Origin: Anaerolineales bacterium UBA2395
Lineage (GTDB): Bacteria; Chloroflexota; Anaerolineae; Anaerolineales; Villigracilaceae
DNA length: 64,000 bases
NCBI GenBank assembly: GCA_002343775.1
Contig: DDSH01000016.1
Span: forward strand, 62,001-126,000
Reading direction: 5' to 3'
Shown: positions 1 to 8,165 of the stretch, piece by piece
How the letters are laid out: each line of letters begins with the position of its first letter
Position numbering within the stretch: the stretch's first letter is position 1
Program-made: the position numbers and the translations under genes
Notes under the pieces: model-generated
Databases searched by the model: none
What the model was told of the DNA's origin: nothing
Seen by the model: only the letters and a program-made list of their open reading frames with translations

Positions 1-1146
1 ATTTACGCGGGCGGCAAACTCGGGCTGCCGCTCAGCGCGGTGGCTTCCCTTATCTCCATCAATGCAGGCGTGGGGCTGTTCGCATCCATCCTCGCAGGCA
101 CACTGGCAGACCGCATCGGGCGCAAAGCCGTGATGGTCGTCAGTCTTGCCATGATCGGTGTGGCATATTTCTTCCTCGTGCAGGCTGAAACGTATCTACA
201 ATTCGCACTGCTGATGGGTTTGGTCGGTCTATCGAATCCGCTCTATCAAGTGGGTGCAGATGCCATGCTGGCAGATATGATCCCCTCCGAGCAGCGCACC
301 GACGCGTATGCCATCAACCGCATTGCCAACAACGCTGCCTTCGGCATTGGTCCTGCCATCGGCGGGTTTCTCGCGTCCACATCATACAACCTCGCATTCT
401 ATGGAGCATCCGCCGGTTTTCTGATCTACAGCGTCATCTGGTTCTTCTTTGCCCATGAGACCCTCGACAAAACCGTCAGCGAAACCACAGCTTCCGCTTT
501 AGCCCGGCAGGATTTGGCGGGGAATGACGCGGCGCGATCCGATGGCTATGGGCGTGTGTTCAAAGATAAACGCTACATGGCATTCGTCGCGCTGGTTGGG
601 CTGGGTTTGATCGCGCCTTCCATCTTATGGATCCTCATGCCGGTGTATGCCAAAACAAACTTCGGCGTGCCCGAAGCGATTTATGGATGGATCCCCACGA
701 CCAACGCGTTCATGTGTGTGTTCATTCAATATGCGGTCACGAACGTCACGCGCAAATACAACACGCTGCCGGTTGTCGCGGTGGGAATGCTGGTCTATGC
801 GATCGGCGCGGGAAGTGTCGCGCTGATGACGGGCTTTTGGGGTTTCTGGTTGAGCATGGTCATCCTGACGTTCGGCGAGCTGACCATCGTACCCACCGCC
901 AGCAAGTATGTGGCAGACATTGCACCGGCTGACCTGCGCGGGCGATATATGAGCATGTATTGGTTCGGTTGGGGCGCTGCGCGCACACTTGCCCCGCTCA
1001 TCGGTGGATACTTGAACGACAATATTTCCCCGCGTGCCATTTGGATCGGAGGTCTGCTCATCGGGCTGACGAGTACCCTTGGGCTTTTCCTGCTCAATCA
1101 ATTTTCTCAACGCCACATCAACGCATCGGATTACGCCGAAGCGTAA
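1..1146 (+). CDS. MFS transporter, 5'-truncated by the window
   Basis: Major facilitator superfamily permease. The reading frame is open from base 1, so the true start lies outside the window; 381 residues are visible. The MFS loop 2-3 signature (LADRIGRKAV) appears about 35 residues in, so roughly the first transmembrane helix and part of the second are missing. A central hydrophilic loop (around residues 155-185) separates two hydrophobic halves, as in 12-TM drug/metabolite:H+ antiporters. The substrate cannot be read from the sequence. A GTG at 40 could be mistaken for the start, but in-frame codons upstream continue the same protein (IYAGGKLGLPLSA). Confidence 0.85.
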   Translation: MYAGGKLGLPLSAVASLISINAGVGLFASILAGTLADRIGRKAVMVVSLAMIGVAYFFLVQAETYLQFALLMGLVGLSNPLYQVGADAMLADMIPSEQRTDAYAINRIANNAAFGIGPAIGGFLASTSYNLAFYGASAGFLIYSVIWFFFAHETLDKTVSETTASALARQDLAGNDAARSDGYGRVFKDKRYMAFVALVGLGLIAPSILWILMPVYAKTNFGVPEAIYGWIPTTNAFMCVFIQYAVTNVTRKYNTLPVVAVGMLVYAIGAGSVALMTGFWGFWLSMVILTFGELTIVPTASKYVADIAPADLRGRYMSMYWFGWGAARTLAPLIGGYLNDNISPRAIWIGGLLIGLTSTLGLFLLNQFSQRHINASDYAEA

Positions 1147-1246
1147 ATCTCACCATCGATTTTTTTTCACGCCGCATTCCCGCGCGTGGATAAACCCACA
1201 CGCTATCTCTACCAACCCCGCTAAAGCGGACTAAACCTTCCTAGTT

Positions 1247-1645
1247 ATGAAACAATCTCTCGCACACATTACGTATCTGGTCCGCGATTACGATGAAGCC
1301 ATTGAATTCTTCATCGGCAAATTGCAATTCGATCTGATCGAAGACACACCGCTGAGCGAAACCAAACGCTGGGTGCTCGTCCGCCCACGTGGAGGGAGCA
1401 GCTCTGCCCTGCTGCTCGCCCAAGCGGATTCCCCCGAACAGGCGCAAGCCATCGGGAACCAAACCGGCGGGCGCGTGTTCCTCTTCCTCCACACCGATGA
1501 TTTCTGGCGTGATTACAATGCGATGCGTTCGCGCGGCGTGCAATTCATGGAGGAACCGCGAGAAGAAGAATATGGCACGGTTGCCGTGTTCATAGACTTT
1601 TACGGGAATAAATGGGATCTGTTGCAACCAAAGCGCCTTTTATAA
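1247..1645 (+). CDS. VOC (glyoxalase/bleomycin-resistance fold) protein
   Basis: A 132-residue single-domain vicinal oxygen chelate protein. It opens with the typical first beta-alpha unit (HITYLVRDYDEAIEFFIGKL) and ends with the second unit (VAVFIDFYGNKWDLLQ), the paired beta-alpha-beta-beta-beta modules of the family. VOC proteins bind a divalent metal and act as isomerases, dioxygenases or resistance proteins; which of these applies here is not evident. It stands 100 bases after the MFS gene and 50 bases before the MaoC gene on the same strand. Confidence 0.82.
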   Translation: MKQSLAHITYLVRDYDEAIEFFIGKLQFDLIEDTPLSETKRWVLVRPRGGSSSALLLAQADSPEQAQAIGNQTGGRVFLFLHTDDFWRDYNAMRSRGVQFMEEPREEEYGTVAVFIDFYGNKWDLLQPKRLL

Positions 1646-1695
1646 TCTCGAACATGGCAGGTAAAAATCTGCCCTACAAACAGGAGAATATATCT

Positions 1696-2097
1696 ATGTC
1701 TGCCCTCACCGTTGGTCAAAAAGCCACCCGCACGCAAACCATCACGGACGAAATGGTCCGCACCTTCGCCGCCCTCACTGGCGACTCCAACCCCGTCCAC
1801 CTCGATGATGGCTTTGCTGCCACCACCCGCTTTGGGAAACGCATCGCACACGGGATGCTTGCCGCGAGCATCATCTCTGCTGCGCTCGCCAATGACCTGC
1901 CCGGTCCCGGCACGGTGTATCTGAGTCAGTCGGTGCAATTCAAAGCGCCCGTCTACCCCGGCGATACGGTGTGCGCCATCATCGAAGTCAAATCGGTGCG
2001 GGAGGATAAGCCCATCGCCACCCTCATCACCACCTGCGTCAATCAGGATAACGTCACTGTGATCGAAGGGGAAGCCGTGGTATTGCTTAGCTCATAA
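1696..2097 (+). CDS. MaoC-like (R)-specific enoyl-CoA hydratase
   Basis: A 133-residue hotdog-fold protein of the MaoC/PhaJ type. The hydratase motif is visible as an Asp/Asn/His-containing stretch (LTGDSNPVHLDDGFA) followed by RIAHGMLAASIIS, which supply the catalytic Asp and His in (R)-hydratases. It likely hydrates trans-2-enoyl-CoA to (R)-3-hydroxyacyl-CoA in fatty-acid metabolism. The start at 1696 is chosen because AGGAGA lies 9 bases upstream; the frame is open further upstream but that extension has no family similarity. The stop abuts the convergent GNAT gene with no gap. Confidence 0.85.
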   Translation: MSALTVGQKATRTQTITDEMVRTFAALTGDSNPVHLDDGFAATTRFGKRIAHGMLAASIISAALANDLPGPGTVYLSQSVQFKAPVYPGDTVCAIIEVKSVREDKPIATLITTCVNQDNVTVIEGEAVVLLSS

Positions 2098-2700
2098 CTA
2101 TTTTTCGTACTTCGCCAGCATCGCTTCCAGATTTTTCTTCACATCACCCCACTCCGAATCGATAATGCTGTAAAACACAGAATGGCGGATATATCCATCC
2201 GGCAGGATCATATGATTGCGTAACACGCCTTCCCGCTTTGCGCCGAGGCGTTCGATGGCGCGCTGGGAGCGTTCGTTACGCGAATCTGTTTTGATCTGCA
2301 CACGGATGGCTTTCAACGTCTCGAAGGCATGACCCAGTAAAAGATATTTACATTCCGTATTGACGGCAGTGCGCTGAAATTCCGGTCCATACCATGTGCC
2401 GCCGATCTCAAGTCCGCGGTCTTTTGGAAGAATATTCAGGTAGCGGGTCGCTCCTGCCACCCTGCCCGACTCAAGATGGATGACCGCAAACGGCAGGTCG
2501 CCGCCCTTTTTTTCACGCTCCAAAATATCGAGCACCCAGTTGCGCATATCGTCTTCGGTGTTCATATCACCATATAGCATGAATTGCCAGAAATCCTGAC
2601 CAATACCGATCTGCGCCAAACCGGGGATATGCGCCTCGCTCAACGGTTCCAAGCGGATGTATTTTCCCTGCAATGTCACGCGCGATACCCAGTCTGTCAT
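2098..2700 (-). CDS. GNAT family N-acetyltransferase (RimJ/RimL type)
   Basis: A 200-residue acetyl-CoA-dependent N-acetyltransferase. The C-terminal half carries the RimJ/RimL-like signature: an IGGTW strand, then KTDSRNERSQRAIERLGAK containing the N-x-x-S-x-x-x-A-I-E motif of the acetyl-CoA site, then a YSIIDSEW ending. The acceptor (ribosomal protein N-terminus, small amine or antibiotic) is unknown. The start at 2700 gives an ATGA overlap with the upstream murE stop, indicating translational coupling; an alternative start 4 codons upstream lies within murE. Confidence 0.85.
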   Translation of the reverse strand: MTDWVSRVTLQGKYIRLEPLSEAHIPGLAQIGIGQDFWQFMLYGDMNTEDDMRNWVLDILEREKKGGDLPFAVIHLESGRVAGATRYLNILPKDRGLEIGGTWYGPEFQRTAVNTECKYLLLGHAFETLKAIRVQIKTDSRNERSQRAIERLGAKREGVLRNHMILPDGYIRHSVFYSIIDSEWGDVKKNLEAMLAKYEK

Positions 2701-4268
2701 CCTTTCAGCCACTCCTCTTCCTTTTTATCCTGCGATGGCAGGTAGGGCATGGGCGGACCCTCCATGCCTAAAAATTCCGCCAGTGCAGCTCGCATGGCAG
2801 TGCGGTCATCCCAAAGATATTCGGTCTTCCCAAAACACATGGATTGTTCGTGTCCCTTGCCGCATGAAAGCACGATATCGCCCTCCTGAGCCAGTCGCAG
2901 CGCAAACTTGATGGCTTCGCCGCGATCCGGCACACGCCAGAAGGTCTCGCCTTCGCGCCCACCCTTTGACCTCATCCCTGCCGCCATTTCATCAAGGATG
3001 CCATCCAGCGACTCGATGCGTGGGTCTTCGGCAGTCAGTACGGTCAGGTCTGCCAGTTCTGCAGCGGTCTCTGCCATCATGCGGCGCTTTTCCTTGTCTC
3101 GCAAGCCTGCCGATCCAAAGACAGCGATTACCCGTTTATTTGTCATTGTCCTGCCCGCTTCAAGCGAGACTTTTAGCGCATTCGGGGTGTGAGCAAAATC
3201 CACAATAGCGGTGAAGTTTTGCCCCATGTCGATGCGTTCCATGCGCCCGGCGATGCCCTCCAGCGCAGCAATACCCCGCGCCGCCACCTGCGGGTCAATG
3301 CCCAAGCCGTAGATGGTCGCTGTCAATGCCCCGAGGCAATTCGAGACGTTATATGCACCGACTAATTTACTCGAAGTGACTATGCGAAAATCCTTCGAGG
3401 TCGCGGTAAATTCAATCCCAGATGGACTATATGTGACGTTCATGCCCAGTACATCCGCGCCTTCACCCAACCCGTAATTAACCTTATTTGTCTTTACGAA
3501 CTCATTCAAAAAGTCGAACGACTTTTTATCGTCGAAGTTCAATACCGCCAATCGCGGGTTTCCCTGCGGTTTTGTCCGCGTCCATTCCAGGCTGCTGAAC
3601 AGCCGTGCCTTGGCAGCGCGGTAATTTTCGTAGCCGCCGTGCTCGTCCATGTGCTCGTGCGTGATGTTGGTCACCACGGCGATGTCGAACTCACAGGCAT
3701 CAACTCGATGTTGGGACCAGCCATGGGATGTCGTCTCCAGCACAACGTGAGTCAGACCCGCCTCCACCATCCTCGCGAGATAACGTTGGACATCGTGCGC
3801 ATCTGGCGTGGTGACATGGAATCCTGTATCCAGAACTTCATCACCAATGACGGCGTTGACCGTGGAGATCATGCCGGCTTTGAGTCCCGCTTCAACAAGG
3901 ACTTTGTAGATCAGATTGCTGGTGGTGGTCTTGCCGTCGGTACCAGTCACGCCGATGACGGTCAATTTCCGGGCGGGAAAGCCATGAAACGCCGCTGCCA
4001 GCCAGGTCAGGGCATGACGCGCTTCTTCGAGTTGAATATATGGGACGGAGAATCCGTTCAATTCCCGATCCCCCACCACGGCAGAGGCGCCGTTGGCAAT
4101 GGCGTTCTGAATGTACTTGTGACCGTCCAAATCGCGCCCACGCATGGCGACAAAGAGATCGCCGGGTTTTACAACGCGGCTATCGATGGCAATGCCTTTG
4201 ATCTCCGCCGCAGGCAGGTCTGCCGGGTGCGAAAAGGGAAAGTCGACGAATAAATCCCTCAGGTTCAT
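2697..4268 (-). CDS. murE: UDP-N-acetylmuramoyl-tripeptide synthetase, MurE type
   Basis: Cytoplasmic peptidoglycan precursor ligase that adds the third residue to UDP-MurNAc-L-Ala-D-Glu. Three Mur-ligase domains are visible: an N-terminal UDP-binding domain (VVKPGDLFVAMRG), a central ATPase with P-loop GVTGTDGKTTT, and a C-terminal domain with FAHTPNAL and GKGHEQ. The substrate-selecting motif reads EDPR (in TAEDPRIESLDG) rather than the DNPR typical of diaminopimelate-adding enzymes, so the amino acid added (DAP, Lys or Orn) is uncertain. The start at 4268 follows GGAGAAA; an ATG 6 codons upstream contains that RBS and is less likely. Coupled by ATGA to the GNAT gene. Confidence 0.93.
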   Translation of the reverse strand: MNLRDLFVDFPFSHPADLPAAEIKGIAIDSRVVKPGDLFVAMRGRDLDGHKYIQNAIANGASAVVGDRELNGFSVPYIQLEEARHALTWLAAAFHGFPARKLTVIGVTGTDGKTTTSNLIYKVLVEAGLKAGMISTVNAVIGDEVLDTGFHVTTPDAHDVQRYLARMVEAGLTHVVLETTSHGWSQHRVDACEFDIAVVTNITHEHMDEHGGYENYRAAKARLFSSLEWTRTKPQGNPRLAVLNFDDKKSFDFLNEFVKTNKVNYGLGEGADVLGMNVTYSPSGIEFTATSKDFRIVTSSKLVGAYNVSNCLGALTATIYGLGIDPQVAARGIAALEGIAGRMERIDMGQNFTAIVDFAHTPNALKVSLEAGRTMTNKRVIAVFGSAGLRDKEKRRMMAETAAELADLTVLTAEDPRIESLDGILDEMAAGMRSKGGREGETFWRVPDRGEAIKFALRLAQEGDIVLSCGKGHEQSMCFGKTEYLWDDRTAMRAALAEFLGMEGPPMPYLPSQDKKEEEWLKG

Positions 4269-4300
4269 TTTTGTTTTTTTCTCCATGAAGACAGGGTAAC

Positions 4301-4334
4301 AAAAAAGGGTTTTGGTTATTGTACCAAAACCCTT
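4301..4334 (-). terminator. Intrinsic terminator after the nuo-atp block
   Basis: A perfect 12-bp stem (4305-4316 with 4323-4334) and a 6-base loop, followed on the minus strand by six Ts (the A run at 4301-4306). It lies just after the b-delta gene and should end the long minus-strand energy transcript before murE. Confidence 0.88.
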
Positions 4335-4362
4335 AATTGACTACGTACGCCTGGAACGGTGA

Positions 4363-5082
4363 TTACTTCAACGTGGAACGCAGACCTTCGAGTTTGCCAG
4401 CCACAGAGGCATCAAGCACCTTGTCACCAACTTTGATGACCAGACCACCCATGATGGAGGGGTCGACCTTGAAGGCATATTCCTTCGCAGAAATATTCTT
4501 CTTGACGACATCCTGCTCTTCGCTGGTGAGCGGAAGGGCGCTGGTGACTTCGGCGGCATCACCGGAAAGGCTTTCACCGACCACGACCACCTTGCCAGAT
4601 TTGACGCCGGAGAAGAATTCATCGATGAGGGCGCGCTGCTTCTTTTCGTCGAGCGCTTCGCCGACGAGTTTGTTGGCGGCGGCGATGGCGAGAGCGGCAA
4701 CCTGTCCACGCAGGTCGCCGAGGATGCGGTTGCGCTCGAGTTCGGCTTCGGCCATGGCGGCTTCGCGAGCCTTGGCAGCTTCCGCTTCAGCGGCAGCACG
4801 AACGTCCTTGCCCGCGGATTCGGCGCGTTCAGTGGCTTCACGAACGACCTTGCTGGCTTCCGCCTGTGCATCGGCAATGATCTTGGCGGCTTCTTTTTCC
4901 GCGTTGGCGCGGGCTTCCGCAGCCACGCGTGCGTCTTCGAGACCCTTGGAGATGGTCTCACGGCGCTTTTCAAGCAAGCCCATGATTGGACCGACAATCC
5001 ATTTTGTGATCACCGTATAGACGATGATCAGGTTGACGATCTGAACAAGCAAAAACGGGAGGTTAACGCCTAATGCTTCCAA
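4363..5082 (-). CDS. atpF: ATP synthase subunit b with C-terminal delta domain (b-delta fusion)
   Basis: A 239-residue peripheral stalk protein. Residues about 8-27 form one membrane helix, followed by a long Ala/Glu/Arg coiled coil (about 30-150) as in subunit b. The last 75 residues match the C-terminal part of subunit delta/OSCP: KVDPSIMGGLVIKVGDKVLD and then SVAGKLEGLRSTL. Ordinary b is about 160 residues and delta about 180; here the six-helix N-terminal domain of delta, which binds the top of F1 alpha, has no obvious counterpart. No separate atpH is present and the F1 genes do not follow. It is the last gene of the operon, before the terminator at 4301. Confidence 0.9.
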   Translation of the reverse strand: MEALGVNLPFLLVQIVNLIIVYTVITKWIVGPIMGLLEKRRETISKGLEDARVAAEARANAEKEAAKIIADAQAEASKVVREATERAESAGKDVRAAAEAEAAKAREAAMAEAELERNRILGDLRGQVAALAIAAANKLVGEALDEKKQRALIDEFFSGVKSGKVVVVGESLSGDAAEVTSALPLTSEEQDVVKKNISAKEYAFKVDPSIMGGLVIKVGDKVLDASVAGKLEGLRSTLK

Positions 5083-5094
5083 GGTAGCCTCCGA

Positions 5095-5322
5095 CTAGAA
5101 AACGAACAGAATGAGAAGTGAAACCACCAGACAGTAAATGGCGACGGCTTCGGCGAACGCAATGCCGAGAATCATGTTTGTCTGGATGGTACCGGTCATT
5201 TCGGGGTTGCGAGACATCGCCTGCACCGCGCCGCTGGTCACCACACCAATACCAGCACCCGCGCCAATCGCTCCGATCATCGCCAGACCCGCGCCAATCA
5301 ATTTTGCTGCTTCTGCTTCCAT
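5095..5322 (-). CDS. atpE: ATP synthase subunit c
   Basis: A 75-residue proteolipid hairpin forming the rotor ring of the Fo motor. Helix 1 carries the Gly-x-Gly packing run (GAIGAGAGIGVV), the polar loop is SRNPE, and helix 2 carries the ion-binding carboxylate Glu58 in GIAFAEAVAIY. The residue after Glu58 is Ala, and no sodium-type Gln/Thr-Ser ligand set is seen, so proton coupling is more likely than sodium coupling. It sits between atpB and the b-delta gene, spaced 12 bases from the latter. Confidence 0.95.
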   Translation of the reverse strand: MEAEAAKLIGAGLAMIGAIGAGAGIGVVTSGAVQAMSRNPEMTGTIQTNMILGIAFAEAVAIYCLVVSLLILFVF

Positions 5323-5396
5323 GGTAGAAAAATCCTCCGTAATAGATTCAAAATAAGGGGTTACCCGGGCGCATCGACGCCCGAAATGTTGACTTG

Positions 5397-6389
5397 TTAA
5401 TGAGCCTCTTCGTGGTGCTCACCGTGACCCTGCGTGGCTTGCGACATGAACACCATGGTCAGCATACCGAACACGATCGCCTGGATGAGACCGATAAAGA
5501 ACTCGAGCAAATAGAACATGGACTGGGCAAAGACCGGAACCAAAGACCCGATCACGAACAAAAGCACTGCGCCCGCGAACATGTTACCGAACAAACGAAA
5601 GGCAAATGAAAGAACTTTCGAAATTTCAGAGACAAGTTCAAGGATGCCCACGCCGAAGTCGATCACGCCGAAGATCGGTTTGCTGAACAAAGTTTTGGTG
5701 TTCCAGAACTTCGTCAGGTAGCCCAAGCCCTGTGAACGGAAGCCAAAGACCTGGATCATCACTACTGCCACGATCGCAAGGGCAAAGGTGAAGTTAAGGT
5801 CGGTCGAAACCGGGCGCAGGAACGGCACAATGGCGTACTCTCCGTGATGCTCCCCATCGTCAGTACCCTCATCCCAAATGGTGGTTATCGGTCCAACTTG
5901 TTTAAGGTCGTACCCGTGATCATAATGGTGGATGAGACCGACAGTCTCATTACCAGGGATGAGCCCAGACCAGTTGGCAGCCAGAACCAAAAGGGTGATG
6001 GTGGCGAACCAGGGGAAGATCTGTTTCGTCCACTTTCCGGCTGTCCCTTCCGTGATCCCGTGCAGCATTTCAAGCAGTGCTTCCACAGCGCCGCTGATGC
6101 CCGTCAACACAGTTTTTCCGCTTTTGACGCCACGGGAAACGCCGATGGCGATCAGGATGACGACGATGTCAGCCAAAAGAAGACCAACCAGGGTGTTGGT
6201 TGGGTATAAACCGGCAATCCCAAACAATGGGGTCTCGCTCAGTTTTTCGCCAGGCAGATACACATGCGGCATGATCGGCTTGATTCCCAGTCCGATTCCA
6301 AAGAAACCGGTAAACAGGAACAAGCCCAAGATGATGGCCGCAAGCACAACCCAGCGCGCCCACACTCGTTTCATGGGTTTTTCACTCAC
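5397..6389 (-). CDS. atpB: ATP synthase subunit a
   Basis: A 330-residue membrane subunit forming the Fo half-channels. The essential arginine is Arg265 in the conserved FAFRLFGNMFAG segment, and the preceding FLRPVSTDLNFTFALA motif is typical. It is longer than the E. coli protein (271 aa). The excess is a periplasmic-side His/Asp/Glu-rich insertion around residues 150-185 and a His-rich tail (GHGEHHEEAH) whose roles are unknown. It overlaps the upstream AtpI/Z-like gene by 8 bases. Confidence 0.94.
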   Translation of the reverse strand: MSEKPMKRVWARWVVLAAIILGLFLFTGFFGIGLGIKPIMPHVYLPGEKLSETPLFGIAGLYPTNTLVGLLLADIVVILIAIGVSRGVKSGKTVLTGISGAVEALLEMLHGITEGTAGKWTKQIFPWFATITLLVLAANWSGLIPGNETVGLIHHYDHGYDLKQVGPITTIWDEGTDDGEHHGEYAIVPFLRPVSTDLNFTFALAIVAVVMIQVFGFRSQGLGYLTKFWNTKTLFSKPIFGVIDFGVGILELVSEISKVLSFAFRLFGNMFAGAVLLFVIGSLVPVFAQSMFYLLEFFIGLIQAIVFGMLTMVFMSQATQGHGEHHEEAH

Positions 6390-6681
6390 GATTCTTATCC
6401 TCCATAATGGATTCCGTTTTTTCCGAAGGTTTTATGCGGCTGGTCGCCGCGCGTACGATACGAAACATCAAAATAACCGTGACCGGCACGCTTGCGATCA
6501 TGAATAAAACGGTGAACATCGGCTTGGTATTCAGGGAATTATCCAAAGCCAGCCCGCCGATCAGAGCTATCGCAATGACGATCAGGGTCACAAACCCAAC
6601 CTGCCCGGCAATGGTCGCCAAAGCCAGGTTAAGCGTATATTGCTTCCGGTCTCTCTTATCTCCTTCGTCTTGACGGTTCAT
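6382..6681 (-). CDS. AtpI/AtpZ-like ATP synthase accessory membrane protein
   Basis: A 99-residue protein with a charged N-terminus, two hydrophobic helices (about 20-45 and 55-75) and a basic/acidic tail. Size, topology and position immediately before atpB match the AtpI/AtpZ family, which assists c-ring assembly or Mg2+ handling; the sequence itself is weakly conserved. It starts only 32 bases after the nuoN stop, so it is probably on the nuo transcript. Confidence 0.72.
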   Translation of the reverse strand: MNRQDEGDKRDRKQYTLNLALATIAGQVGFVTLIVIAIALIGGLALDNSLNTKPMFTVLFMIASVPVTVILMFRIVRAATSRIKPSEKTESIMEDKNRE

Positions 6682-6713
6682 GGTTGAGCATTATATCACA
6701 AGGAATAGTTGCG

Positions 6714-8165
6714 TCAATTGAAGAGAACGAACACACCGTCAGACGACCAACCGAACCAGGGGGCGAACACCGTGCCGATCAAGACCACGCCAACAACCAG
6801 CATTACAAGCGCAATCGTGTATGGACGGGTCAACGGGACTGGGTGCTGTTCCTCATCCTCGCCCGGCATACGGTACAGATAGACATACTTCAACACGTTG
6901 AGGTAGTAGTACACGCCGATGATCGAGTTGAGGATACCCACGATGACCAGCCAGACGAAGTTCGCTTCCACACCTGCAGCAAAGACGAAGACCTTCGCCA
7001 CAAAACCACCAAATGGGGGCATGCCTGCCAGCGACAGGAACGCAGCCAGCATCATCAGCGCCAGCAAGGGGTTGCGGCGGCTCAGACCGGCATAGTCAGT
7101 GATCTCCTCCAACCCGGTAATGCGGCTGAACGCCATAACGATACCGAAAGCAAGCAGGTTCGTTGCAATATAAGCGGCAAGATAGAACACCACGCTTGTC
7201 GCGCCAAGTTCACTAAAAGCCACCACGCCAATCAGGGCATAACCCGCATGGGAGATCGAAGAAAACGCCAAAAGACGTTTGATGTTTGTTTGCGGAAGCG
7301 CGAGCAGATTCCCCACCGTCATGGAGATGGCGGCAAGCAGAGCGAGGATGGGCATCCATACCTCGGAAAAATCGGGGAAGGCGATGAAGAACAGGCGCAA
7401 CACGACAGCAAACCCCGCCGCTTTCGACGCCGTGGAAAGATAGCCCGCCACCGGAGTGGGAGCACCCTGATAGACATCCGGCGCCCAAAAGTGGAACGGC
7501 ACTGCAGAGACCTTGAAACCAAGCCCAACCAGGATGAGCACCAGAACACCGAACCCCAACAGTGGGGAGAGATTGCTCGAGGTGAACATCGCGGCGATTT
7601 CAACAAGGTCGGTAGTTCCAGAGAAACCATAGACAAGGCTGAAGCCATAGAGCATGACAGTTGATGCAACGGTACCGAACAAAAGATATTTGAAACCCGC
7701 TTCGGTCGAGCGCTCGTCATTGAGCAGGAAGCCGGAGAGAATATACAATGGAATGGACGCGGTTTCAATCGCGAGGTAAAGCATGACCAAATCTGAGGAA
7801 ACCGCCATCAGATTCATGCCAAGCAGCGAAGCGAGCAAAAGCAGATACGCCTCACCACGTTTACCAGCCTTCTCGTGATCCATCAAAAGCAAAGCCGTGG
7901 CTGCACCTGCGAACATGAAGAGCATCTTGAGGAAGAAACCCAGCCAGTCAAAGCGGATCATGCCGCCGAGGGTGGCTGTCGGTTCGCCGGGGCGACCGAA
8001 GAGCAGGCTGACGATCATTGTCACGAGCAGTCCACCCGCAGTCAACCAACCTGCGTTGCGACGCTGGTCTTCCTTCCAGAACGGCTCAAAGATGAGGATC
8101 AAAAGCCCAAGGGCAAGGATCAAGATTTCGGGGAGGATGGAGGCGAAGGTTATCGGGGTAAACAT
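6714..8165 (-). CDS. nuoN: NADH-quinone oxidoreductase subunit N
   Basis: A 483-residue antiporter-like subunit of complex I, about 14 membrane helices, membrane-arm proton channel nearest the quinone module. Recognised by FLLNDERSTEAGFKYLLFG, the lysine-containing FKVSAVPFHFWAPDVYQGAPT (TM7) and KRLLAFSSISHAGY. The start overlaps the upstream nuoM stop by one base (TAATG), which indicates coupled translation. Confidence 0.94.
   Translation of the reverse strand: MFTPITFASILPEILILALGLLILIFEPFWKEDQRRNAGWLTAGGLLVTMIVSLLFGRPGEPTATLGGMIRFDWLGFFLKMLFMFAGAATALLLMDHEKAGKRGEAYLLLLASLLGMNLMAVSSDLVMLYLAIETASIPLYILSGFLLNDERSTEAGFKYLLFGTVASTVMLYGFSLVYGFSGTTDLVEIAAMFTSSNLSPLLGFGVLVLILVGLGFKVSAVPFHFWAPDVYQGAPTPVAGYLSTASKAAGFAVVLRLFFIAFPDFSEVWMPILALLAAISMTVGNLLALPQTNIKRLLAFSSISHAGYALIGVVAFSELGATSVVFYLAAYIATNLLAFGIVMAFSRITGLEEITDYAGLSRRNPLLALMMLAAFLSLAGMPPFGGFVAKVFVFAAGVEANFVWLVIVGILNSIIGVYYYLNVLKYVYLYRMPGEDEEQHPVPLTRPYTIALVMLVVGVVLIGTVFAPWFGWSSDGVFVLFN

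Noticed and set aside
1147..1246. Short GC-rich palindromes (CCGCTAAAGCGG and GTGG...CCAC) after the MFS gene.
   Set aside because: Stems are only 4 bp and no T-run follows; too weak to call a terminator or repeat element.
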